Of a stretch of DNA of 64,000 nucleotides, positions 8,614 to 18,459 are shown piece by piece. The translations under genes were made by a program, and so were the position numbers. Every line of letters begins with the position of its first letter. The stretch's first letter is position 1. Location: contig NZ_SWDE01000003.1 in assembly GCF_013337185.1 (NCBI RefSeq), positions 310,001 to 374,000 on the forward strand. Reading direction: 5' to 3'. This DNA is from Serratia proteamaculans (GTDB lineage: Bacteria > Pseudomonadota > Gammaproteobacteria > Enterobacterales > Enterobacteriaceae). The notes beneath the pieces are model-generated. The model had not been told where the DNA came from, did no database searches, and was given only the letters and a program-made list of their open reading frames with translations.

Positions 8614-9345
8614 ATGGCTACGCCGCATATTAATGCTGAAATGGGTGATTTCGCTGACGTAGTACTGATGCCGGGCGATCCGCTGCGTGCAAAATACATC
8701 GCGGAAACTTTCCTGGAAGGCGCGGTGGAAGTGAACAACGTGCGTGGCATGCTGGGCTTCACCGGGACATACAAAGGCCGCAAAATCTCCGTAATGGGTC
8801 ACGGTATGGGTATCCCGTCCTGCTCCATTTATGCGCGTGAACTGATTGCCGAGTTCGGCGTGAAGAAGATCATCCGTGTGGGTTCGTGCGGCGCGGTGCG
8901 TGACGATGTCAAACTGCGTGACGTGGTGATCGGCATGGGTGCTTGCACCGATTCCAAAGTGAACCGCATGCGTTTCAAGGATCATGACTACGCGGCAATC
9001 GCTGACTTTGACATGGTGCGTAACGCAGTAGACGCAGCGGCAGCGCAGGGTATCCCGGCGCGCGTAGGCAATATCTTCTCCGCTGACCTGTTCTACACGC
9101 CAGATCCGGACATGTTCCAGGTGATGAAGAAGTACGGCATCCTGGGTGTGGAAATGGAAGCGGCCGGTATTTACGGTGTGGCGGCGGAGCTGTACGAAGA
9201 GTTTGGCTGTAAGGCACTGACCATTTGTACCGTTTCTGACCACATTCTGCGTCACGAAGCGACTACCGCAGCAGAGCGTCAGACCACCTTTAACGAAATG
9301 ATCGTTATCGCGCTGGAATCTGTACTGCTGGGCGACAAAGAGTAA
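8614..9345 (+). CDS. deoD: Purine nucleoside phosphorylase, DeoD type
   Basis: This 243-residue enzyme phosphorolyses purine (deoxy)nucleosides to base and (deoxy)ribose 1-phosphate. The N-terminus ([20 protein letters not shown]) and GSCGAVR match the hexameric bacterial class. The acid residue lies in TVSDH (Asp204 in E. coli numbering), and the Arg in TAAERQTT is present. It is four residues longer than E. coli DeoD. The extra residues lie at [14 protein letters not shown], where E. coli has a shorter VAAEFGAKAL. It is the last gene of the deo cluster. A GGAAG ribosome site precedes it. Confidence 0.96.
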   Translation: MATPHINAEMGDFADVVLMPGDPLRAKYIAETFLEGAVEVNNVRGMLGFTGTYKGRKISVMGHGMGIPSCSIYARELIAEFGVKKIIRVGSCGAVRDDVKLRDVVIGMGACTDSKVNRMRFKDHDYAAIADFDMVRNAVDAAAAQGIPARVGNIFSADLFYTPDPDMFQVMKKYGILGVEMEAAGIYGVAAELYEEFGCKALTICTVSDHILRHEATTAAERQTTFNEMIVIALESVLLGDKE

Positions 9346-9353
9346 TATCCAGC

Positions 9354-9376
9354 GGGCGCAGCACTCTGCTGCGCCC
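9354..9376 (+). terminator. Stem-loop after deoD
   Basis: GGGCGCAGC (9354-9362) pairs perfectly with GCTGCGCCC (9368-9376) around a five-base loop. No clear T-run follows, so it is a transcript-end hairpin or weak terminator rather than a textbook intrinsic terminator. Confidence 0.55.
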
Positions 9377-9496
9377 CTGTAGCAATCTATTCACTAATCT
9401 ATTCATTTCAGCAAGGTAAAAGCTGATTTTTCCTTTTGATTCAGTTAATTGATTGATCTCGAATCTATTCATTATCCATTCACCAGAATAGGGTGA

Positions 9497-10189
9497 TCAG
9501 ATTTTCTTCTCTTCTTCTTTGTTCGCATCCGACCGATCGTCGTCATCGTCATTTTCTACCGTGTTACCTTCCTCCAATGGCGTATTGGCGGTCAGCAGGT
9601 ACGGCGATTGCTGCCAGCGGCTGCGACGGTGTTGCAGCAGCGTACGCGCCAGAATAATACCTATGGCCAGAGCCAGCAGGATCATCAGGCGCAGCAGGTT
9701 GGTGGTGTTGTCCACCTGTTTGGATTCGGTCGCCAGTACGTGGGTGTCCAGCGTGATGCGGATAAAGCCGATTGGGCCGTCTTTGCCCTGAATCGACTCG
9801 ACCAGTTGATGATTGAAGTAGCTGCCGGCGCGTTTACCGTCGAGCGACAAACGATCGCGTATACTTATCTGTTCACCGGCGTGGGAAACCAATGTGCCGT
9901 CAAGCTGATAGACGCTGGCGTCCAGAATGCGGCTGCCCCCGGTGAGCTGTTTGAGGATGGCATCGATGCGCTGGTTATCGACGTCGCTGTCGTCGTCCAT
10001 CAGCGGTGCCAGGCTGGACGCGACCTGTTTGGTCAGCGTTTGCGCCAGTTCTTCCACCTGTTCGGATCGCGCCAGTTGGTGACTCAGGCTAAAATAGGAC
10101 GCGCCCTGCATCAGCAGTACCAGCAAAGCCAGACAAATCAGGATAATAGCGGTGCGGTGCAGGCGAAATTTCAGTTTAGCGCGAGCCAT
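9497..10189 (-). CDS. ytjB: Membrane protein YtjB (formerly Smp)
   Basis: This 230-residue protein has a basic N-terminus and a membrane segment near residues 13-33 (TAIILICLALLVLLMQGASY). A periplasmic stretch of about 120 residues follows, then a second membrane helix near 165-185 (LLRLMILLALAIGIIL), and it ends in an acidic, Asp- and Lys-rich cytoplasmic tail. The sequence matches the enterobacterial Smp/YtjB family, which is always divergent from serB. The layout resembles a sensor-like stub with no output domain, and no molecular function is established. The start is ATG. The tail includes a run of five acidic or Asp residues. Confidence 0.88.
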   Translation of the reverse strand: MARAKLKFRLHRTAIILICLALLVLLMQGASYFSLSHQLARSEQVEELAQTLTKQVASSLAPLMDDDSDVDNQRIDAILKQLTGGSRILDASVYQLDGTLVSHAGEQISIRDRLSLDGKRAGSYFNHQLVESIQGKDGPIGFIRITLDTHVLATESKQVDNTTNLLRLMILLALAIGIILARTLLQHRRSRWQQSPYLLTANTPLEEGNTVENDDDDDRSDANKEEEKKI

Positions 10190-10293
10190 GCAGGTTCCTT
10201 GGGCATCTTGGACACTTTATGTTGCCAGAAGCAATGGCGATAGGATAGCTTGATGCGTCGTTTTATCATGCAGTGTTTTTTCAGGAGTTAAGG

Positions 10294-11271
10294 ATGTCGA
10301 ATAGTCTGACCTATTGCGATCTCCCGGCAGAGATCTCTCAATGGCCGGGTCTTCCCCTTTCGCTGAGCGGTGACGAAGTGATGCCGCTGGATTATCGGGC
10401 GGGTCATACCGGTTGGCTATTATATGGCAGAGAACTGAACAAAACGCGCATTACCGATTTCCAGCGCAAGCTGGGTGCGGCGATGGTGATTGTTACCGCC
10501 TGGTGCGTCGAGGATTATCAGGTGGTGCGTCTGGCAGGCACCCTGACGCCACGCGCCAAGCTGTTGGCGGCAGAGAGCGGGCTGGATGTGGCTCCTCTCG
10601 GCAAAATCCCTCATTTGCGCACCCCCGGGCTGCTGGTGATGGATATGGACTCTACGGCGATAGAGATTGAATGCATCGACGAGATCGCCAAACTGGCGGG
10701 CGTTGGTGAACAGGTGTCTGAAGTCACCGAACGCGCGATGCGCGGTGAACTGGACTTTACCGCCAGCCTGCGCCAACGCGTCGGCACGCTGAAAGGCGCC
10801 GATGCCAATATCCTCAAGCAGGTGCGCGATGAGCTGCCGCTGATGTCTGGGCTGGTGAATCTGGTGCGCAAGCTGCAGGCGATGGACTGGCATGTGGCGA
10901 TCGCTTCCGGCGGTTTCACCTATTATGCCGAGTACCTGCGCGATAAACTAAAACTGGTGGCGGTGGCGGCTAATGAGCTGGAAATTCGCGACGGCAAGCT
11001 GACCGGTGAAGTGCTGGGACCGATAGTCGACGCGCAGTTTAAAGCCGATACGCTGGTCGCACTGGCTGAAAAGCTGGGTATTCCACCGCAGCAAACCGTG
11101 GCTATCGGCGACGGTGCCAACGATTTAAAAATGATGCAGGTTGCCGGGTTGGGCATTGCCTATCACGCCAAACCGAAAGTCTATGAGAAGGCGCAGGTGT
11201 CGATTCGCCATGCTGACCTGATTGGCGTGCTGTGTGTACTGACCGGCAGCCTGAAACACGAAGTTCGCTAA
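10294..11271 (+). CDS. serB: Phosphoserine phosphatase
   Basis: This 325-residue HAD-superfamily enzyme catalyses the last step of L-serine synthesis, removing phosphate from O-phosphoserine. The catalytic motif is VMDMDSTAIEIECIDEI with its two Asp residues. The motif II Ser lies in IASGGFTYYAE, and the motif III Lys plus GDGANDLKMM complete the HAD core. An N-terminal ACT-like regulatory part precedes it. I took ATG 10294 (MSNSLTYCDL) with TCAGGAG upstream, because it matches the family length. The frame extends to 10273. It is divergent from ytjB and followed 62 bp later by radA. Confidence 0.96.
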   Translation: MSNSLTYCDLPAEISQWPGLPLSLSGDEVMPLDYRAGHTGWLLYGRELNKTRITDFQRKLGAAMVIVTAWCVEDYQVVRLAGTLTPRAKLLAAESGLDVAPLGKIPHLRTPGLLVMDMDSTAIEIECIDEIAKLAGVGEQVSEVTERAMRGELDFTASLRQRVGTLKGADANILKQVRDELPLMSGLVNLVRKLQAMDWHVAIASGGFTYYAEYLRDKLKLVAVAANELEIRDGKLTGEVLGPIVDAQFKADTLVALAEKLGIPPQQTVAIGDGANDLKMMQVAGLGIAYHAKPKVYEKAQVSIRHADLIGVLCVLTGSLKHEVR

Positions 11272-11333
11272 AATTGACCCTGTCCCGGCGATAGTGCCAG
11301 ACAGCGGCAATGTGGTAAAAACAGAGGTAATAC

Positions 11334-12719
11334 GTGGCAAAAGCAGCAAAACGGGCGTTTGTATGTAATGAGTGCGGAGCCGATTATCCGCGCTGGCAGG
11401 GGCAGTGCAGCGCTTGCCACGCCTGGAACAGCATTACAGAAGTGCGTCTGGCTGCGGTGTCTTCCTCTTCTCGCAATGAGCGCCTGAGCGGCTACGCCGG
11501 CGATGCCGGTATCAGCAAGGTGCAAAAGCTGTCGGACATCAGTCTGGATGAGCTGCCGCGTTTCTCCACCGGTTTCCTTGAGTTTGACCGGGTGCTGGGC
11601 GGTGGAGTGGTACCGGGCAGTGCGATCCTGATCGGCGGTAACCCTGGCGCCGGTAAAAGTACGCTGCTGTTACAGGTGCTGTGCAAACTTTCCGAACAGA
11701 TGAAAACCCTGTATGTCACCGGTGAAGAATCATTGCAGCAGGTCGCGATGCGCGCTCACCGTCTCGGCTTGCCAACCGGTGGCCTGAATATGCTGTCGGA
11801 AACCAGTATCGAGCAGATCTGCCTGATTGCCGAGCAGGAACAGCCGAAACTGATGGTGATCGACTCCATTCAGGTGATGCACATGGCGGATATTCAGTCT
11901 TCGCCAGGCAGCGTAGCGCAGGTGCGTGAAACCGCCGCTTACCTGACGCGCTTCGCCAAGACGCGCGGTGTGGCCATTGTGATGGTGGGGCACGTTACCA
12001 AAGACGGCTCACTGGCCGGGCCGAAAGTTTTGGAACACTGTATCGACTGTTCGGTGCTGCTGGACGGCGACGCCGATTCGCGTTTTCGTACCCTGCGCAG
12101 CCACAAAAATCGCTTTGGTGCGGTGAATGAATTGGGCGTTTTCGCCATGACAGAGCAGGGCCTGCGTGAGGTCAGCAACCCGTCGGCCATTTTCCTCAGC
12201 CGTGGCGACGAGGTCACCTCCGGCAGTTCGGTGATGGTGGTGTGGGAAGGCACGCGGCCGTTGCTGGTGGAAATTCAGGCATTGGTGGATCATTCGATGA
12301 TGTCCAATCCGCGCCGGGTGGCAGTAGGTCTGGAACAAAACCGGTTGGCGATCCTGCTGGCGGTGCTGCACCGCCACGGCGGGCTGCAGATGTCCGATCA
12401 GGACGTGTTCGTCAACGTGGTTGGCGGGGTGAAAGTCAGTGAAACCAGCGCCGACCTGGCGTTGCTGATGTCGCTGGTGTCCAGCCTGCGAGATCGCCCT
12501 CTGCCAAACGATTTGGTGGTGTTTGGCGAAGTGGGGCTGGCGGGGGAAATACGCCCGGTGCCGAGCGGTCAGGAACGTATTTCCGAAGCAGCCAAACACG
12601 GTTTCAAGCGCGCCATCGTGCCACATGCCAACGTCCCTAAAAAACCACCGGCCAATATGCAGGTGTTCGGCGTGAAGAAACTGGCGGACGCCCTGGACGT
12701 GCTGGAACAGTTTTATTAA
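11334..12719 (+). CDS. radA: DNA repair protein RadA (Sms)
   Basis: This 461-residue, RecA-like, DnaB-type branch-migration ATPase is used in recombination intermediate processing. It has an N-terminal C4 zinc finger (CNECG and CSACH, residues about 10-30), a Walker A GGNPGAGKST and a Walker B region LMVIDSIQ. The RadA-specific KNRFG motif and a C-terminal Lon-protease-like domain (FGEVGLAGEIRPV) follow. The start is GTG 11334 behind AGAGG, as in the enterobacterial orthologues. It is probably co-transcribed with serB and nadR. Confidence 0.97.
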   Translation: MAKAAKRAFVCNECGADYPRWQGQCSACHAWNSITEVRLAAVSSSSRNERLSGYAGDAGISKVQKLSDISLDELPRFSTGFLEFDRVLGGGVVPGSAILIGGNPGAGKSTLLLQVLCKLSEQMKTLYVTGEESLQQVAMRAHRLGLPTGGLNMLSETSIEQICLIAEQEQPKLMVIDSIQVMHMADIQSSPGSVAQVRETAAYLTRFAKTRGVAIVMVGHVTKDGSLAGPKVLEHCIDCSVLLDGDADSRFRTLRSHKNRFGAVNELGVFAMTEQGLREVSNPSAIFLSRGDEVTSGSSVMVVWEGTRPLLVEIQALVDHSMMSNPRRVAVGLEQNRLAILLAVLHRHGGLQMSDQDVFVNVVGGVKVSETSADLALLMSLVSSLRDRPLPNDLVVFGEVGLAGEIRPVPSGQERISEAAKHGFKRAIVPHANVPKKPPANMQVFGVKKLADALDVLEQFY

Positions 12720-12749
12720 TTGCCACGCGGTGCACAGACTGTGCTATTT

Positions 12750-12767
12750 TGTTTAGCATATTAAACG
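12750..12767. promoter_or_regulatory. NadR-box-like palindrome over the nadR start region
   Basis: TGTTTA-N6-TAAACG matches the NadR operator consensus TGTTTA-N6-TAAACA at 11 of 12 fixed positions. It ends eight bases before the nadR start codon and overlaps the ribosome binding region (CGGAGGGG). This suggests that NadR represses its own gene when NAD is plentiful. Confidence 0.65.
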
Positions 12768-12775
12768 GAGGGGCT

Positions 12776-14035
12776 ATGCGGCAATTCGATTACCTGAAGG
12801 CGTCGATTAAGCAGAAGAACTGTACCCTGCAACAGGTGGCGGATGCCAGTGGCATGACCAAAGGCTACCTCAGCCAGTTGTTAAACGACAAAATCAAAAG
12901 TCCGAGCGCCCAGAAACTGGAGGCGCTGCACCGCTATCTTGGCCTGGAGTTTCCACGGCGTGAGAAAAAGGTCGGCGTAGTGTTTGGTAAATTTTACCCG
13001 CTGCACACCGGCCACATTTACCTGATCCAGCGCGCCTGCAGCCAGGTAGATGAGCTGCATGTGATCCTGTGTCACGATGAACCCCGCGACAGGGAGCTGT
13101 TCGAGAACAGTTCGATGTCGCAACAGCCGACGGTCAGCGATCGTCTGCGCTGGCTGCTGCAAACCTTCAAGTACCAGAAAAACATCCATATTCATTCCTT
13201 CGACGAACAGGGCATTGAACCCTATCCGCACGGCTGGAACGTCTGGAGTGACGGGGTGAAGGCTTTTCTGGAACAGAAAGCCATAGTGCCGAGCTTTATC
13301 TATTCCAGCGAAGCGCAGGATGCCCCGCGTTACCGTGAACATCTGGGGATTGAAACCGTTCTGATTGATCCCGAACGTTCATTTATGAATATCAGCGGCC
13401 GCCAGATCCGTCAGGATCCGTTCCTTTATTGGGATTATATTCCGACTGAAGTGAAGCCGTTCTTTGTTCGTACCGTGGCGATCCTCGGCGGTGAGTCGAG
13501 CGGTAAATCCACGCTGGTGAATAAGCTGGCAAACATCTTTAACACCACCAGTGCCTGGGAATATGGCCGCGACTATGTGTTCTCGCACCTCGGCGGGGAT
13601 GAGATGGCGCTCCAGTATTCCGACTACGACAAGATTGCCCTCGGGCAGGCGCAGTACGTCGACTTTGCGGTGAAGTACGCCAACAAAGTGGCCTTTATCG
13701 ACACCGACTTTGTCACCACTCAGGCCTTCTGCAAAAAATACGAAGGGCGCGAGCACCCCTTTGTGCAGGCGCTGATTGACGAGTACCGGTTTGATCTGGT
13801 GATCCTGCTGGAAAACAACACCCCCTGGGTGGCGGATGGCCTGCGCAGCCTGGGTAACCCCAGGGATCGCAAAGTGTTCCAGCATTTGTTGGAAGAGATG
13901 CTGCGGGCCAATAACATCGAGTATGTACACGTGGAATCCAGCGACTATGACGAACGCTTCCTGCGCTGCGTTGAGCTGGTTAAACAACTGCTGGCGGCGG
14001 ATGCCAGTCGGCTGCTCGGTGTTGCGGCGGTATAA
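12776..14035 (+). CDS. nadR: Trifunctional NadR: NAD repressor, NMN adenylyltransferase, ribosylnicotinamide kinase
   Basis: This 419-residue protein has three parts. An N-terminal helix-turn-helix (about 1-55, LQQVADASGMTKGYLSQLLN) binds DNA. A nucleotidyltransferase domain follows, with GKFYPLHTGHIYLI (about 70-83). The C-terminal P-loop kinase has GGESSGKST. By family it senses NAD, represses NAD synthesis and salvage genes, and phosphorylates nicotinamide riboside. ATG 12776 (MRQFDYLKASIKQ) has CGGAGGGG upstream and aligns with the E. coli start. The frame extends to 12749 but would include the operator-like palindrome. It is about nine residues longer than E. coli NadR at the C-terminus. 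Confidence 0.96.
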   Translation: MRQFDYLKASIKQKNCTLQQVADASGMTKGYLSQLLNDKIKSPSAQKLEALHRYLGLEFPRREKKVGVVFGKFYPLHTGHIYLIQRACSQVDELHVILCHDEPRDRELFENSSMSQQPTVSDRLRWLLQTFKYQKNIHIHSFDEQGIEPYPHGWNVWSDGVKAFLEQKAIVPSFIYSSEAQDAPRYREHLGIETVLIDPERSFMNISGRQIRQDPFLYWDYIPTEVKPFFVRTVAILGGESSGKSTLVNKLANIFNTTSAWEYGRDYVFSHLGGDEMALQYSDYDKIALGQAQYVDFAVKYANKVAFIDTDFVTTQAFCKKYEGREHPFVQALIDEYRFDLVILLENNTPWVADGLRSLGNPRDRKVFQHLLEEMLRANNIEYVHVESSDYDERFLRCVELVKQLLAADASRLLGVAAV

Positions 14036-14041
14036 ACCATC

Positions 14042-14066
14042 GGGGCGCAGTTCAGTGCTGCGCCCC
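14042..14066. terminator. Stem-loop between convergent nadR and the oxidoreductase gene
   Basis: GGGGCGCAG (14042-14050) and CTGCGCCCC (14058-14066) form a perfect nine-base-pair stem in the 39-bp gap between two converging genes. Neither side has a T-run. It probably ends or protects transcripts from both directions. Confidence 0.55.
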
Positions 14067-14074
14067 AACTGTCA

Positions 14075-15076
14075 TCAGTAAACAATCACCAGTTTGCCCT
14101 GCATATGCCCATCGAGCAGTTTTTTATGCGCGGCGGTCAGGGTGTCTACCGTCAGCCCCTGCAAGGTTTCGCTCAGGGTGGTGCTCAGTTTCCCTTCATC
14201 CAGCAGTTGCGCCACTTGCTTGAGGATCTCACCTTGTTGGGCAATGTCCGGCGTGGTGAACATGCTGCGAGTAAACATCAACTCCCAATGCAAAGCGGCA
14301 CTTTTCAACTTCAGCGCATTTTGGTCCAACGGCTGTGCATTTTCGACGATGGTGCAGATGTGGCCCATTGGCGCAATCAGATCGGAAATCGCTTTCCAGT
14401 GGCCGTCGGTGTCGTTCAGGCAAAGAATATAATCCACATTCTCAATGCCTTGCTGCGCCAGATTGGCTTTCAGATCGCGGTAGTCCACCACCAGATCGGC
14501 ACCGCGCTCCCGGCACCAGGCCGCTGACTCTGGGCGTGAGGCGGTCGCAATCACTTTTACCTGACTGCGCTGCGCGGCAAAGGGGATCGCCAGCGAACCA
14601 ACGCCACCGGCACCGCCGATAATCAACAGGGTTTTGCCGGGAGCGGCGTCCTGAATCTTCAGATGTTCGAACAGCGCTTCCCAGGCGGTCAGGGCGGTCA
14701 ATGGCATGGCCGCGGCTTCAGCCCAGTTCAGACTTTTCGGCTTATGGGCGGTAATACGCGAGTCAATCAACTGATGGGTAGTGTTGCTGCCTGGGCGGGT
14801 GATGTCACCGGCATACCAGACTTCATCGCCGGGTTTGAAACCGCTGACGCTGCTGCCCACTTCGGCCACGATACCGCTGGCATCCCAACCGAGAATGCGG
14901 GGCTGTTGCAGGCCACTTTTTTGCAGACCGGCATGGACCTTGGTATCCACCGGGTTGACCGACACCGCTTTGACTTCAACCAATAAATCGTACTGGCCTG
15001 GGGTGGGTTTTTCCGGGCTGATTTCAATGAAGTTGGTGGGGTTTTTAGGGTCTACGGCAATGGCTTTAATCGGCAT
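14075..15076 (-). CDS. Zinc-type alcohol dehydrogenase-like MDR oxidoreductase
   Basis: This 333-residue member of the medium-chain dehydrogenase/reductase superfamily has a GroES-like N-terminal domain (SVNPVDTKVHAG; GWDASGIVAEVG) and a Rossmann NAD(P)-binding domain (LLIIGGAGGVGSLAIPFA). The catalytic-zinc Cys/His set of true alcohol dehydrogenases is not apparent, so a quinone- or enone-reductase activity is more likely. The closest family I recognise is the zinc-binding alcohol dehydrogenase family 1 group. A strong GGAGCAAA ribosome site precedes ATG. It is divergent from a LysR-type regulator across 98 bp, which suggests that this regulator controls it. The substrate is unknown. Confidence 0.85.
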   Translation of the reverse strand: MPIKAIAVDPKNPTNFIEISPEKPTPGQYDLLVEVKAVSVNPVDTKVHAGLQKSGLQQPRILGWDASGIVAEVGSSVSGFKPGDEVWYAGDITRPGSNTTHQLIDSRITAHKPKSLNWAEAAAMPLTALTAWEALFEHLKIQDAAPGKTLLIIGGAGGVGSLAIPFAAQRSQVKVIATASRPESAAWCRERGADLVVDYRDLKANLAQQGIENVDYILCLNDTDGHWKAISDLIAPMGHICTIVENAQPLDQNALKLKSAALHWELMFTRSMFTTPDIAQQGEILKQVAQLLDEGKLSTTLSETLQGLTVDTLTAAHKKLLDGHMQGKLVIVY

Positions 15077-15174
15077 GAGTTTGCTCCTTTCGAATGAATA
15101 CCCTCAGTGTAGACCTGTTGGCACTTGATGATAAGATGGACAATAGCTAACTAAGTGTTCGTTTGAGGTGAACA

Positions 15175-16086
15175 ATGAGGTTTAAACAGCTTCAGGATAT
15201 GGCGTTGTTTGCGCTGGTGGCCGAATGTGGCAGCTATACCGCCGCCGCCAAACGGGCTGCCTTGCCAAAGTCCAGCGTCAGCCAGCGCATTAGTCAGTTG
15301 GAACAGACGCTGGGCCTGCGGCTGTTGAACCGCACCACACGTCAGCTCAATCTGACCTTTGCCGGCGAACGTTATCTGGAACACTGCCAGGAAATGCTGT
15401 CCGCCGCCGAACGGGCCGATCTGGCGCTGCAACGGTTGCGTGATAACCCCAGTGGACGGTTGCGCATCTCGACCCCCGCCGGGTTGGGGGCGACCTTGCT
15501 GGCGCGGCTGGCGGCGGATTTCCAGCGGCAATATCCGGATGTCTCGCTGGAGGTGTCGGTATCTGATGCTATGGTGGATATGGTGCAGGAAGGGCTCGAT
15601 GCCGCGCTGCGTACCGGTAAGCCCCAGGATTCTTCCCTGATTGGCCGTCGTTTGGGGCATGCGCCACGTTATTTGCTGGCGTCACCGGCCTATCTGGCGC
15701 AGTCCCCGCCGATTGTCGATCCGCAACAATTGCAGCAGCACCGCTGTATTGCACACAGCTCCTGGCCGGTCTGGAGCCTGCGTCGGGGCGACGAGTATTT
15801 TCGTTGGCAGCTACCGATGCGGCATGTTACCGATAATCTGCTGTACGCGCGGGAATGTGCGATTTCCGGTGCGGGTATCACCTTGCTACCGGCTTTTCTC
15901 AGCCGTGAGGTGGTGGCGCAAAAACAACTGGTAGAGGTGTTGCCGGAATGGCAGGCGGAAGGTAATGAGCTGTATTTGGTTTATCCAAGCCGCAAGCTGA
16001 ATTCACCGGCATTGGCCTGTTTTATCGACGTGGTATTGCAGCACCCGGTGTTTGACGATTATGCCCGCGAGCTGGCATGGGAATAA
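15175..16086 (+). CDS. LysR-type transcriptional regulator
   Basis: This 303-residue LysR-family regulator has an N-terminal winged helix-turn-helix (residues about 5-65, with SYTAAAKRAALPKSSVSQRI) and a periplasmic-binding-protein-like effector domain (about 90-290). It most resembles the large group whose members sit divergent from a reductase gene that they control, and here that gene is the MDR oxidoreductase at 14075. The effector is not predictable. A GAGGTGAAC ribosome site precedes ATG 15175. Confidence 0.9.
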   Translation: MRFKQLQDMALFALVAECGSYTAAAKRAALPKSSVSQRISQLEQTLGLRLLNRTTRQLNLTFAGERYLEHCQEMLSAAERADLALQRLRDNPSGRLRISTPAGLGATLLARLAADFQRQYPDVSLEVSVSDAMVDMVQEGLDAALRTGKPQDSSLIGRRLGHAPRYLLASPAYLAQSPPIVDPQQLQQHRCIAHSSWPVWSLRRGDEYFRWQLPMRHVTDNLLYARECAISGAGITLLPAFLSREVVAQKQLVEVLPEWQAEGNELYLVYPSRKLNSPALACFIDVVLQHPVFDDYARELAWE

Positions 16087-16089
16087 AAA

Positions 16090-16110
16090 AAGCGCCGCAT
16101 GCGGCGCTTT
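16090..16110. terminator. Bidirectional intrinsic terminator
   Basis: AAGCGCCGC (16090-16098) and GCGGCGCTT (16101-16109) form a strong stem between the converging LysR gene and ettA. It is flanked by A-run and T-containing sides, so it can serve both strands. Confidence 0.8.
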
Positions 16111-16116
16111 CCGGGA

Positions 16117-17784
<1,668 letters not shown>

Positions 17785-17924
17785 GGTGCCTCTGCCTCTC
17801 TATATCAGTTTTTATAGGATGTCTGGCTGCGGAGTGTAGCCCGTTTCGAAAGCGGATCCCAGACATCACACAGCGATCGCTAAGTATAACCTTTTATGCG
17901 CCGGTGAAGGCGCATATCGGTCGC

Positions 17925-18428
17925 TTAAGGGGTGACGACTATCGCGACGCGGCGGTTTTCTGCCCGGCCGCTGGAGGTGCGGTTATCGGCCACCGGATCG
18001 CGTTTACCCATGCCGCGGGTTTCGATGTTGGCACGTGGAATGCCTACGCTGGCGAGCAGATCTGCCACGGCATTGGCGCGGCGCAGAGAGAGCTGATCGT
18101 TATAGCTGTCTTCACCGTAATTATCCGTATGACCATCCAGACGGAACTGGGTGATGCCGACGCTCATCAACGCGCGGCCCATTTTTTGTACCGTGTCGGT
18201 ACTTTCCGGGTTCAACTTGCCGATGTTATTGCCAAACAGCACCTTGTCGGACAGGCCAAATTCCCAGCCGTTATCGGTCAGCTTGAACCCTTGCGACTGC
18301 AACAGGGCAATTTGCTCAGGCGTCAGGCCCTGTGGCTTACTTTGGCAGCCCGCGAGGGCCAACAGGGCGATAAACATCATCGCCAGCAGTGAAAAACGGT
18401 TTCTTAGTGTTTGCTGTATCATAATCAA
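17925..18428 (-). CDS. yfiB: OmpA-family lipoprotein YfiB
   Basis: This 167-residue outer-membrane lipoprotein has a signal peptide with lipobox LALAGC (Cys near residue 28). A C-terminal OmpA-like peptidoglycan-binding domain carries FRLDGHTDNYG, NDQLSLRRANAV and SSGRAENRRV. In the YfiBNR system the lipoprotein titrates the repressor YfiR away from the diguanylate cyclase in response to envelope stress. It is the last gene of the three-gene set, 31 bp after dgcN. A hairpin at 17896-17915 follows the stop codon. Confidence 0.92.
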   Translation of the reverse strand: MIMIQQTLRNRFSLLAMMFIALLALAGCQSKPQGLTPEQIALLQSQGFKLTDNGWEFGLSDKVLFGNNIGKLNPESTDTVQKMGRALMSVGITQFRLDGHTDNYGEDSYNDQLSLRRANAVADLLASVGIPRANIETRGMGKRDPVADNRTSSGRAENRRVAIVVTP

Positions 18429-18459
18429 AAATCCCTAGTTTTATTATTTAGCCGGGGCT

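Noticed and set aside
17896..17915. Intrinsic terminator after yfiB
   Set aside because: The ATGCGCC/GGCGCAT hairpin is present, but on the minus strand it is followed by A rather than T, so I only mention it in the yfiB entry.
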